This document shows positions 1 through 6,578 of a DNA stretch of 10,205 bases, piece by piece; positions within the stretch are counted from its first letter, which is position 1, and the number at the start of each line of letters is the position of its first letter. The stretch comes from Bacteroidales bacterium. Its GTDB lineage: Bacteria > Bacteroidota > Bacteroidia > Bacteroidales > JAADGE01. Below the pieces are notes generated by a model. That model made no database searches, had not been told where the DNA came from, and saw only the letters and a list, made by a program, of their open reading frames with translations. The stretch covers positions 1-10,205 of the forward strand of contig JANTGL010000078.1 of assembly GCA_024762915.1 (NCBI GenBank). Direction: 5' to 3'. The translations under genes were made by a program, and so were the position numbers.

Positions 1-471
1 CAACATTTCTTTGCCTTTCAAATCACGTCTTACAATAAATGATTTATTTAAACGAGCCAAATCTTCTATCCACTTATATATCAATAGATTATTACCGATT
101 GCAATTTCGGAAGTTTTAAAACCCTTATTCAATAACGCATGATTAATCAGCGTAGAATCTAAGATGATATCTCTATGATTTGAAATAAAAATGTATGCTT
201 TATCTTTTTTAAAATTTTCGATTCCGGAAATATTCAATTCGGTAACCGTTAATTGAAGTAAGGCTTTTACATACTCAGAGATATATCTTTTCTGAAAATC
301 ATATACCGAATTTACACGAAATAATTCCTTACTTAAATGTCGGATTCGTTCATCGGGATATATTTTTTTCAGTATGTAAATAAACCCCTCATCTTCAATT
401 ATTTCAAGAAGCTTAGCATGCACTTCATCATCTCGATATGAACGAATATCTTCAAAATTAAAGGCTTCCAT
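1..471 (-). CDS. Glycerolipid-type acyltransferase (PlsC/PlsB-like), 3' part missing
   Basis: This is the first 157 residues of an acyltransferase that runs off the left edge. I translated it by hand from an ATG at 471. Enzymes of this superfamily transfer an acyl chain from acyl-CoA or acyl-ACP to glycerol-3-phosphate or lysophosphatidate at the inner membrane. The sequence shows an N-terminal helical region of about 80 residues, then the block I motif SNHRDIILD at residues 97-105. After that come GNNLL (126-130) and a block resembling the glycerol-phosphate-binding motif, FIVRRDLKGKEML (145-157). The His-to-Asp spacing in block I is five residues (H99, D105), not the usual four. I believe the NHRDIxLD form is shared by a Bacteroidota subgroup of these proteins, but that is from memory. 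No membrane segment is visible in the part present. It lies 18 bases after the NifX-like gene and is probably the last visible gene of the lon operon. The family is fairly certain; the exact substrate and gene name are not. Confidence 0.8.
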   Translation of the reverse strand, partial: MEAFNFEDIRSYRDDEVHAKLLEIIEDEGFIYILKKIYPDERIRHLSKELFRVNSVYDFQKRYISEYVKALLQLTVTELNISGIENFKKDKAYIFISNHRDIILDSTLINHALLNKGFKTSEIAIGNNLLIYKWIEDLARLNKSFIVRRDLKGKEML

Positions 472-489
472 TTTTTTGATTTTCAGGAA

Positions 490-858
490 TTAATGTTCAC
501 AATTATGTTCATGATCATCGGCATCATGGTTACACATATTTGCCGTTGTTTTAAGCCTACCGTTTAAAAAATCTTCAATCACTTTTCCGGGTTCATCGAC
601 CGGGGCTCCGGTAAAAACATTTATATCATTATTATTTAAAATCTCGACGGCTTTCGGTCCGATCCCGCCCGTAATCATATCCGTTACCTCATTTTCTGCT
701 AACCAATTCGGAATAACCCCGAATTCATGCGGCGGAGGCGTTTCCATTTGTTCTTTTACAACTTTATTATTTTCTGTATGATATATATAAAAATATGGTG
801 CATGACCGAAGTGAGCTGATAATTTTCCGTCAATAACGGGAATTGCTATTTTTTTCAT
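490..858 (-). CDS. NifX/NifB-like iron-molybdenum cluster-binding family protein
   Basis: A 122-residue protein of the dinitrogenase iron-molybdenum cofactor family (Nitro_FeMo-Co, PF02579). These small cytoplasmic RNase H-like-fold proteins bind or carry metal clusters; outside nif clusters their role is mostly unknown. The signs are the N-terminal strand MKKIAIPV, the AHFGHAPYF block (residues 15-23), the glycine-rich GGIGPKAVEIL block (64-74) and the following VFTG strand (81-84). The last 14 residues are rich in metal ligands (C109, H111, H116, H118, C120, H122), which suggests a flexible metal-binding tail. There is no nitrogenase gene nearby, so a role in nitrogen fixation is not supported. 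It lies 17 bases after mqnA and 18 bases before the acyltransferase, so it is probably part of the lon operon. The leader is A/T-rich with no Shine-Dalgarno sequence, as usual in Bacteroidota. Confidence 0.85.
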   Translation of the reverse strand: MKKIAIPVIDGKLSAHFGHAPYFYIYHTENNKVVKEQMETPPPHEFGVIPNWLAENEVTDMITGGIGPKAVEILNNNDINVFTGAPVDEPGKVIEDFLNGRLKTTANMCNHDADDHEHNCEH

Positions 859-875
859 TTTATTATTTTTTTAAT

Positions 876-1643
876 TTATAGTTTTTTAATTTTCTGCAAG
901 AATAATTGCATTCCTTTTCGCTTTTCACTATCTAATCTGAAACTTATGTTTTCCGTTAAATATTTATTTAAATCAATTTCAGAATTATTATTCTTACTTT
1001 TATAATTTTCAATAACGGTATCCATATTTCTTAAACCGTTTTTTAATGCATTGTCAAACTGTTTTATAAACGCATCATCTATCTTTTTATTTGCAACCCA
1101 TGCAGCAAAAACAAACGGATAAGATGTAAATTTCAACCAAATTTCCGACAAATCGTAAACAAATTCAAATTTATTTTGATATTTAAAAACACGATCTCCG
1201 ATAATCAATGCAGCCGATTGATTATTCACATCATCTTCATAGCCGGCTTTTGCATTTACATATTCCGGATTAATTTTAAAATATTCTTTTGCCAAGATCT
1301 TTGTCAACTTAACAGAAGTTCTTGATTGATAATCCAATAAAATTGTTTTCACATTTTTAATCGGTGTATGACTGAATAATGAAACGGTATCAACTTTCCC
1401 GACGGCTCCTAAACAATAATTTGAAATAATGTGGGATTCTTTTAATTTCCCGATTTCCGCTACCGGAATTAAGCCGATATCAACTTTATTTTGAATCAAC
1501 TTATCTGCACAAGAGGAAGGAATATCTTTCTGCAAATCAATTTGTTTCATCAATAATGCATCATTCTCGATACCGTTAATAAACGGCAATGTGTTCAGAT
1601 AAGAAACAGCTGATATTTTAATTTTTTCTTTCAAAATAATCAA
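876..1643 (-). CDS. mqnA: Chorismate dehydratase of the futalosine menaquinone pathway
   Basis: MqnA removes water from chorismate to give 3-enolpyruvoylbenzoate, the first step of the futalosine pathway to menaquinone. It is a soluble protein with a periplasmic-binding-protein-like fold. Family blocks are visible in order: ISAVSYLNTLPF (residues 10-21), VDIGLIPVAEI (54-64), DYQSRTSVKL (104-113), ALIIGDRVF (145-153) and YPFVFAAW (175-182). The length of 252-255 residues is normal. There is no ATG at the 5' end. The longest frame starts with TTG at 1643, which overlaps the TGA of the upstream EI24 gene by three bases. A second TTG at 1634 gives MKEKIKISAVSY, which fits the family N-terminus better, so the true start is open between the two. 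It sits between the EI24-like gene and the NifX-like gene and is translationally coupled to the former. Other menaquinone genes are not in the window. Confidence 0.93.
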   Translation of the reverse strand: MIILKEKIKISAVSYLNTLPFINGIENDALLMKQIDLQKDIPSSCADKLIQNKVDIGLIPVAEIGKLKESHIISNYCLGAVGKVDTVSLFSHTPIKNVKTILLDYQSRTSVKLTKILAKEYFKINPEYVNAKAGYEDDVNNQSAALIIGDRVFKYQNKFEFVYDLSEIWLKFTSYPFVFAAWVANKKIDDAFIKQFDNALKNGLRNMDTVIENYKSKNNNSEIDLNKYLTENISFRLDSEKRKGMQLFLQKIKKL

Positions 1644-2461
1644 ATTTCAGCATTAAAAATTTTATCGGTTTCGGTATCTTCAAGTTTCTTAATTTCAAAC
1701 ATCGAAGCCGTTCCGGCAATTACTGAAATGACCGCAACAAATGCTGATAAAGCGACACCGATATACGGAATAAACAATACCAATGCAAACAAAGAGCCGT
1801 TTACGACAGCAACCCACTTGTATTTACGCATAAATGTAACACTTTCTTTTATGCTGCGTTTGTATCTTTCATTTGAATAATCCATGTATGAAAATCCGTA
1901 GAAATAAGACGTAATAAAGAACATAAAAATCACTCCGATCCAGCTGATTACCGATAAAATCAGTCCGACTGCAAACACTAAAATCATTACGCCGGTTTCA
2001 AACAATACATTTCTGACAGCAATTCCCGTTCCTCTGAAAATATCTTTGATAAATTGCTTTATTTCGAAAGGATAATCAATTTTATGACCGGCAAGCACAT
2101 TTTCGGTTTTCTCGGAAATTACGGAAAAAAGCGGCGACAGAATAATAATGATTACATAACCGCCGAGATAAGCAAAACTGATAAAAAACAAAACATAAAT
2201 CAATGCCGTAATAATTCCGGAAAGAGCACCTTTCAAGAATTCTGCACCCCAAAAATCGGCACTTCCCAAATCAATCCAATTAATAAAAGCATGCCTTGCC
2301 GTGACGGCTAAATCCATAATTTGGCTCATTCCTATCCAAAAAATCAAAATATTTAGGAGCAAAGGGAACAGCATATATTTCATAAACCCTTTTGAGAACA
2401 AAAGTTCTATTGCCTTAAAATAGCCTTTAAATCCGATTGATAATTGTTTCCCGAAATTCAT
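1640..2461 (-). CDS. EI24/CysZ-like integral membrane protein
   Basis: A 273-residue inner-membrane protein of the EI24 domain family (PF07264), which includes E. coli CysZ, a sulfate permease. Hydrophobic segments lie at about residues 28-48, 82-110, 152-186 and 217-250; the middle ones are long enough to be helical hairpins. Family-like blocks are SPLFSVISEKTENVLAG (109-125) and FYGFSYMDYSNER (187-199). The short N-terminus and the charged C-terminal tail (257-273) are probably cytoplasmic. The ATG is separated from the lon stop codon by one base (TAAAATG), so translation is probably coupled to lon. Its end overlaps the mqnA start region. No sulfur-assimilation gene is nearby, so a sulfate role is not implied by context. 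The family call is good; the substrate is unknown. Confidence 0.8.
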   Translation of the reverse strand: MNFGKQLSIGFKGYFKAIELLFSKGFMKYMLFPLLLNILIFWIGMSQIMDLAVTARHAFINWIDLGSADFWGAEFLKGALSGIITALIYVLFFISFAYLGGYVIIIILSPLFSVISEKTENVLAGHKIDYPFEIKQFIKDIFRGTGIAVRNVLFETGVMILVFAVGLILSVISWIGVIFMFFITSYFYGFSYMDYSNERYKRSIKESVTFMRKYKWVAVVNGSLFALVLFIPYIGVALSAFVAVISVIAGTASMFEIKKLEDTETDKIFNAEI

Positions 2462-2462
2462 T

Positions 2463-4907
2463 TTATTTAAGTTTAAATCTGACCGGATGTTTTACTTTTT
2501 GCTTTAAAAGTGCAATTTCCAAAACCTCAGAAATTGTTTCAACAAAATGAAATTTTAAACCTTTCAAATATAAATCTTCAATTTCATTGATGTCTTTTTC
2601 ATTGTCTTTTGACAAAATAAGTTCCTTAATATCAGCACGTTTTGCAGCTAATATTTTTTCTTTAATACCGCCGACGGGTAATACTTTTCCTCTTAAGGTC
2701 ATTTCACCGGTCATGGCTAATTTATTTTTTATTTTTCGTTGTGTTAATACGGAAGCAAGTGAAGTCACCATGGTAATACCTGCCGAAGGACCGTCTTTCG
2801 GAATTGCTCCTTCAGGGACATGAATATGCACATTATAATTTTTGAAAACGGCTTCTTTAATATGCAAATCTTCTGCATGAGATTTTAAATATTCAAAAGC
2901 AATAACGGCAGATTCTTTCATTACTTGCCCTAAATTACCGGTTAAATTTAACTTACCGTTTCCTTTGCTGACACTTGATTCAATAAATAAAATTTTTCCG
3001 CCTACTTGTGTCCATGCCAGCCCGGTAACCACACCCGCAAATTCGTTGCCTTCATATTTTCCTTTCAAATATCTCGGAGCACCAAGATATTCCGTAACTT
3101 CTGAAACATTTAAAGTTTTATTATACGTTTCTTCCATTGCAATTTTCTTTGCAATTTTCCGAATGATTTCAGCAATTTTCTTTTCTAAATTACGAACACC
3201 CGATTCACTCGTATAAGATGTGATTATTCTTTCAAGTGCAAGTTTAGAAAATTTTAACTGTGATGCTTTTAAACCGTGTTCCTTCAACTGTCTCGGGATT
3301 AAATGCCGTTTTGCTATTTCAATCTTTTCTTCAACAATATAACCTGACACATCAATTAATTCCATTCGGTCTCTTAAAGCTGAATTAACCGTATTTAAAG
3401 AATTTGCCGTGGCAATAAATAAGATTTTCGATAAATCAAATTCCAATTCCAAATAATTGTCGTAGAACGTATTATTTTGCTCAGGATCAAGTACTTCAAG
3501 CAATGCAGAAGAGGGATCGCCTCTAAAATCATTTCCGATTTTATCAATTTCATCCAAAATAAATACGGGATTTGAAGATTTTACTTTTTTCAGATTTTGG
3601 ATAATTCTTCCGGGCATGGCGCCGATATACGTTTTTCGATGTCCTCTGATTTCTGCTTCATCATGCAAACCTCCGAGTGACATTCTGGCATATTTTCGTT
3701 CCAAAGCACGCGCAACAGATTTTCCGAGTGAGGTCTTCCCTACTCCGGGAGGTCCGTACAAACACAAAATTGGCGCTTTTAAATCACCTTTAAGTTTCAA
3801 CACGGCAAGGTGTTCCAATATACGATCCTTAACTTTATCCAATCCGTAATGATCCTCATCCAATATTTTTTCGGCGCGTTTTAAATCGAAATTATCTTCG
3901 GTATATTCATTCCAAGGCAAATCAACCAATGTTTGAGCATAAGTCAATTGATATGAATAATCCGGTGACATCGGATTTATTTGTTTTAATCGATTTATTT
4001 GTTTTTTGAATGCTTCTTTTACCTCTTTATTCCACTTTTTCTTTTTCCCTTTTCTTTCTAATTCTTCAATCTCAACTTTCGGTGAATCAAGCCCTAATTC
4101 ATCCTGTATGGCTTTCATTTGCTGGTGCAGAAAATATTCTTTCTGTTGCTGTGTCATCTCAGTTTTTGCCTTACTTTGGATGTTATCTTTTAATTCTAAT
4201 TTCTGAACTTCTTCCGATAAATATTTTAATAATAATCCGGCTCTTTCCGATAAATTATTTTGTTCTAAGAGGGCTTGTTTTTCTTTCGTTTTCACATCCG
4301 AATTGGATGATACAAAATTGATTAAGAACTCCGGAGAATCAATGTTTTTAACTGCAAAAGCAGCTTCTTTAGGCAAATTTGAAGAAAGATGAATTATTTT
4401 AACCGATAATTCTTTAACAGAAAAAACTTGCGCTTCAAATTCTGCATTATTAACAACATTTTTCTCAGTATTAATAATTTTATATTTAGCTTTTAAATTT
4501 GGTTTAACTGCGGTTTCTTCAGTAATTTCAAAACGTGAAATTCCTTGTAAAACAGCTGTTTTTTCTCCGTCAGGCATATCGAAAAGTTTTACGACACGAG
4601 CCAATGTACCTACTTTATAGATATCTTTAAATTTAGGATCTTCCGTATTTTCAACTTTTTGACTGATAATACCGATCAACATTTCTTTTTTGTGAGCTTC
4701 TTTTATCAGTTTTAAAGATTTCTTTCTGCCGACAGCAATCGGGATAACTATTTGAGGGAATAAAACCGTATTTCGTAAAGTCAAAAGTTCTAATTCATCA
4801 GGTAAATCAAAATCATCAATTGATATATTATCAATACCTGCTGCAAGTGGTATCATTTCGCCGCTGCTCATTTCATCTTTATTTCCGAAAATAATATCTT
4901 TAAACAT
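2463..4907 (-). CDS. lon: ATP-dependent serine protease Lon (LonA type)
   Basis: Lon is a cytoplasmic hexameric AAA+ protease that unfolds and degrades misfolded and regulatory proteins. This copy has 814 residues, slightly longer than E. coli Lon (784), and is complete. Order of parts: an acidic leader (about 1-35), the N-terminal LON substrate-binding domain starting near ELLTLRNTVLFP (about 39-50), a helical region with KEYFLHQQMKAIQDELG, and the AAA+ module with Walker A GPPGVGKT (385-392, K391) and Walker B FILDEID (D452, E453). The C-terminal protease domain carries the catalytic serine in PKDGPSAG (S708) and the lysine of GGIKEK (K751). These correspond to E. coli K362, D423/E424, S679 and K722 with a constant offset of 29. 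It is the first gene of a probable five-gene operon and is preceded by a strong sigma-54-type promoter candidate, which would tie its expression to an enhancer-binding activator. Confidence 0.98.
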   Translation of the reverse strand: MFKDIIFGNKDEMSSGEMIPLAAGIDNISIDDFDLPDELELLTLRNTVLFPQIVIPIAVGRKKSLKLIKEAHKKEMLIGIISQKVENTEDPKFKDIYKVGTLARVVKLFDMPDGEKTAVLQGISRFEITEETAVKPNLKAKYKIINTEKNVVNNAEFEAQVFSVKELSVKIIHLSSNLPKEAAFAVKNIDSPEFLINFVSSNSDVKTKEKQALLEQNNLSERAGLLLKYLSEEVQKLELKDNIQSKAKTEMTQQQKEYFLHQQMKAIQDELGLDSPKVEIEELERKGKKKKWNKEVKEAFKKQINRLKQINPMSPDYSYQLTYAQTLVDLPWNEYTEDNFDLKRAEKILDEDHYGLDKVKDRILEHLAVLKLKGDLKAPILCLYGPPGVGKTSLGKSVARALERKYARMSLGGLHDEAEIRGHRKTYIGAMPGRIIQNLKKVKSSNPVFILDEIDKIGNDFRGDPSSALLEVLDPEQNNTFYDNYLELEFDLSKILFIATANSLNTVNSALRDRMELIDVSGYIVEEKIEIAKRHLIPRQLKEHGLKASQLKFSKLALERIITSYTSESGVRNLEKKIAEIIRKIAKKIAMEETYNKTLNVSEVTEYLGAPRYLKGKYEGNEFAGVVTGLAWTQVGGKILFIESSVSKGNGKLNLTGNLGQVMKESAVIAFEYLKSHAEDLHIKEAVFKNYNVHIHVPEGAIPKDGPSAGITMVTSLASVLTQRKIKNKLAMTGEMTLRGKVLPVGGIKEKILAAKRADIKELILSKDNEKDINEIEDLYLKGLKFHFVETISEVLEIALLKQKVKHPVRFKLK

Positions 4908-4941
4908 AAATTTTTCTTTTAAAATTGTTTTGTTTAAACTG

Positions 4942-4957
4942 TCAATGGTCGTGCCAA
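4942..4957 (-). promoter_or_regulatory. Candidate sigma-54 (-24/-12) promoter of lon
   Basis: The minus strand reads TTGGCACGACCATTGA, against the RpoN consensus YTGGCACGrNNNTTGCW. The -24 half is perfect and the spacing between the -24 GG and the -12 position is exactly 12 bases. The single core mismatch is A for C at -12. The predicted start of transcription is about 4930, 23 bases before the lon ATG. No TAnnTTTG housekeeping element occurs in the same 88-base gap. The match and spacing are seen directly; activity is inferred. Confidence 0.65.
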
Positions 4958-4969
4958 TTATTTAAACAA

Positions 4970-5014
4970 GAAAATTCGGCAGATTATTATATCAATTATT
5001 CTGAAAATTCGGCA
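4970..5014. repeat. 12-base direct repeat upstream of lon, 33-base period
   Basis: GAAAATTCGGCA on the plus strand occurs at 4970-4981 and again, identical, at 5003-5014. The 33-base period is about three helical turns. The right copy lies in the last codons of psd and the left one in the psd-lon gap. Relative to the predicted lon start at 4930 the copies are centred near -45 and -78. They could be a paired regulator site, but chance in AT-rich DNA is possible. Confidence 0.5.
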
Positions 5015-5658
5015 ATTACTGTCTCAGAACCCTTTACTTTATCACCGATTTTCACTTTTATGTCAGTATCCGGCGGAAGAAAAATATCAACTCTTGAGCC
5101 GAATTTTATAAAACCGCATTCTTCCGATTGCACTACTTCCTCACCTTCTCTGACATAAAAAACAATTCTGCGAGCAACCGTTCCGGCAATTTGACGATAA
5201 AGAACTTTAATCCCTTTTTTATTTTCAATTACCACGGAAGTCCTTTCATTTTCTTCCGAAGATTTCGGATTTTTTGCCAATAAATATTTCCCTTCATGAT
5301 ATCGAAAATAGTTTACGGTTCCGCCAAGCGGAAAAAAATTAATATGCACATTCCAAACAGACATGAAAATTGAGATTTGAATGCGCTCATCTTTAAAAAA
5401 CTCATTTTCCGAAGTTTTCTCAATTACAACAACTTTTCCGTCAGCAGGAGCAATCACTCCGGAACTGTTTATTACAGGAATTCTTTTCGGTTTTCGGAAA
5501 AAAAAGATAACCATAAACAGTAAAAACAAAGATATTAGAACTGAGATAAGCAGAATAAGTGTGCAATCGCAGAAAAATACATAGACCGCAAGATTAAAAA
5601 AAATCAAAACAGATGCAGCAATTGAAATTGTATGTGTCCCTTCTTTGTGAATAGTCAT
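4996..5658 (-). CDS. psd: Phosphatidylserine decarboxylase, short form (proenzyme)
   Basis: Psd decarboxylates phosphatidylserine to phosphatidylethanolamine, the last step in making this lipid. The proenzyme cuts itself between Gly and Ser, and the Ser becomes the pyruvoyl cofactor. At 220 residues this is the short type found in Bacteroidota and archaea, not the roughly 320-residue E. coli type. Two hydrophobic stretches at about residues 11-30 and 34-54 anchor it in the membrane. The conserved APADGKV block is at 70-76 (D73), and VWNVHINFFPLGG at 101-113 carries the conserved His (H105). The cleavage site is in KFGSR, G187-S188. The MTIHKEGT start fits the family. It is separated from cdsA by 77 bases and from lon by 88. 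The phosphatidylserine synthase gene, which often accompanies psd, is not next to it here. Confidence 0.95.
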   Translation of the reverse strand: MTIHKEGTHTISIAASVLIFFNLAVYVFFCDCTLILLISVLISLFLLFMVIFFFRKPKRIPVINSSGVIAPADGKVVVIEKTSENEFFKDERIQISIFMSVWNVHINFFPLGGTVNYFRYHEGKYLLAKNPKSSEENERTSVVIENKKGIKVLYRQIAGTVARRIVFYVREGEEVVQSEECGFIKFGSRVDIFLPPDTDIKVKIGDKVKGSETVIAEFSE

Positions 5659-5682
5659 TTTTAAAGATTTTTAAACTTTTCG

Positions 5683-5698
5683 TAAAGTTACAAAACTT
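5683..5698 (-). promoter_or_regulatory. Weak candidate promoter for psd
   Basis: In the 77-base cdsA-psd gap the minus strand reads AAGTTTTGTAACTTTA. It holds two adjacent 7-of-8 matches to the Bacteroidota -7 element TAnnTTTG (AAGTTTTG and TAACTTTA), the nearer one ending 24 bases before the psd ATG. I see no convincing -33 TTTG at the right spacing. No terminator hairpin is visible in the gap, so read-through from cdsA is equally possible. Confidence 0.3.
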
Positions 5699-5735
5699 AA
5701 TGAAAATATGATAAAAATAATTAATTCAAAAAGAT

Positions 5736-6575
5736 TTAAGAAATAAAAAAATATTCAATAATTTTCAGAAAAAGAAATATCATGGGAGCAGCAAAAAGGG
5801 TACTGTCGAAACGGTCAAGCAAACCGCCGTGACCGGGCATTATAGTTCCCGAATCTTTGATTCCGGCTCTGCGTTTTAACCATGATTCAACCAAATCACC
5901 GTAAGTTCCGAAAAGAACGGTAATACCGGCAAAAATGAGCCATTGAAACAGAGATAAACCATTAAAAAAGAGCGAAATAACATAAGCGGCAATAAAGGCA
6001 AAAACGGCACCTCCGATTGTTCCTTCCCAAGATTTATTCGGAGAAATACGTTCAAATAATTTTGTTTTTCCGAACAGGGATCCGATTATATAAGCACCAG
6101 AATCATTAACCCATAAAATTATAAATAATGACAATAAATATTCATAGGTAAAAAGACCTTTATTAATTCCGGAAAAAGCAATAAAATTCAATGTAGAAAT
6201 CGGAATAACGACATAAACGATTCCGAAAACCGTAAATGCAATACTGATAAAATGATCTTCTCGATCTTGATAAATTTCAAAAATAAATAAAAATAGAATC
6301 AGGAAAATAGCTATAAAATAGGATGACGGCGGAATATTACCTCGAGCGACAAAAAAAGTCAGCAAATAAATTGTCAGCCCGACAAAAATACCGTAATATT
6401 TTTGAGGTCGATTGCCTGTTTTTTCAAATAAATGATAGGATTCAGCCAATGCAATAATGGTTATCAGCGTATAAACAACAACATACAGATATTCATTAAT
6501 TAAGATACCGCCTAAAATCACAACAACAAAAACAAGCGCTGAGAGTGCTCTTTTTAACAAATTTTTTTTTACCAT
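5736..6575 (-). CDS. cdsA: Phosphatidate cytidylyltransferase (CDP-diacylglycerol synthase)
   Basis: CdsA converts phosphatidic acid and CTP to CDP-diacylglycerol, the branch point for all major phospholipids, in the inner membrane. The protein has 279 residues and is largely made of hydrophobic segments (for example about 10-28, 30-46, 59-77, 84-101, 112-134, 146-165, 187-204, 210-224 and 258-276). The CDP-diglyceride synthetase signature is complete at residues 231-257, with SWLKRR, the KD pair at 240-241, PGHGG at 247-251 and DRFD at 254-257. The upstream SPNKSWEGTIGG block is at 178-189. It starts three bases after the stop of the DUF2007-repeat gene, so the two are tightly coupled. It closes the rsfS-ftsH-DUF2007-cdsA run, with psd further downstream. 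Confidence 0.97.
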   Translation of the reverse strand: MVKKNLLKRALSALVFVVVILGGILINEYLYVVVYTLITIIALAESYHLFEKTGNRPQKYYGIFVGLTIYLLTFFVARGNIPPSSYFIAIFLILFLFIFEIYQDREDHFISIAFTVFGIVYVVIPISTLNFIAFSGINKGLFTYEYLLSLFIILWVNDSGAYIIGSLFGKTKLFERISPNKSWEGTIGGAVFAFIAAYVISLFFNGLSLFQWLIFAGITVLFGTYGDLVESWLKRRAGIKDSGTIMPGHGGLLDRFDSTLFAAPMIFLFLKIIEYFFIS

Positions 6576-6578
6576 GAA

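Noticed and set aside
490..858. Evidence for a nitrogen-fixation locus
   Set aside because: The NifX-like family is widespread outside nif clusters and no nitrogenase or other nif gene is in the window.
4010..4321. Plus-strand open frame of 103 codons opposite lon
   Set aside because: Antisense to the conserved Lon helical region; the hydrophobic translation is what complementing Lys/Glu-rich codons produces.
4925..4965. Sigma-70-like TTGACA within the lon promoter region
   Set aside because: TTGACA overlaps the -12 element but has no convincing -10 at 17 bases, and Bacteroidota housekeeping promoters do not use this form.
4932..4967. GTTTAAAC palindrome (4932-4939) and a second TTTAAAC (4961-4967) flanking the sigma-54 element
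   Set aside because: TTTAAA words are frequent by chance in DNA this AT-rich, and TTTAAA is its own reverse complement, so the symmetry is weak evidence.
5659..5735. Terminator between cdsA and psd
   Set aside because: The gap is AT-rich but I find no GC-containing hairpin followed by a T-run on the minus strand.
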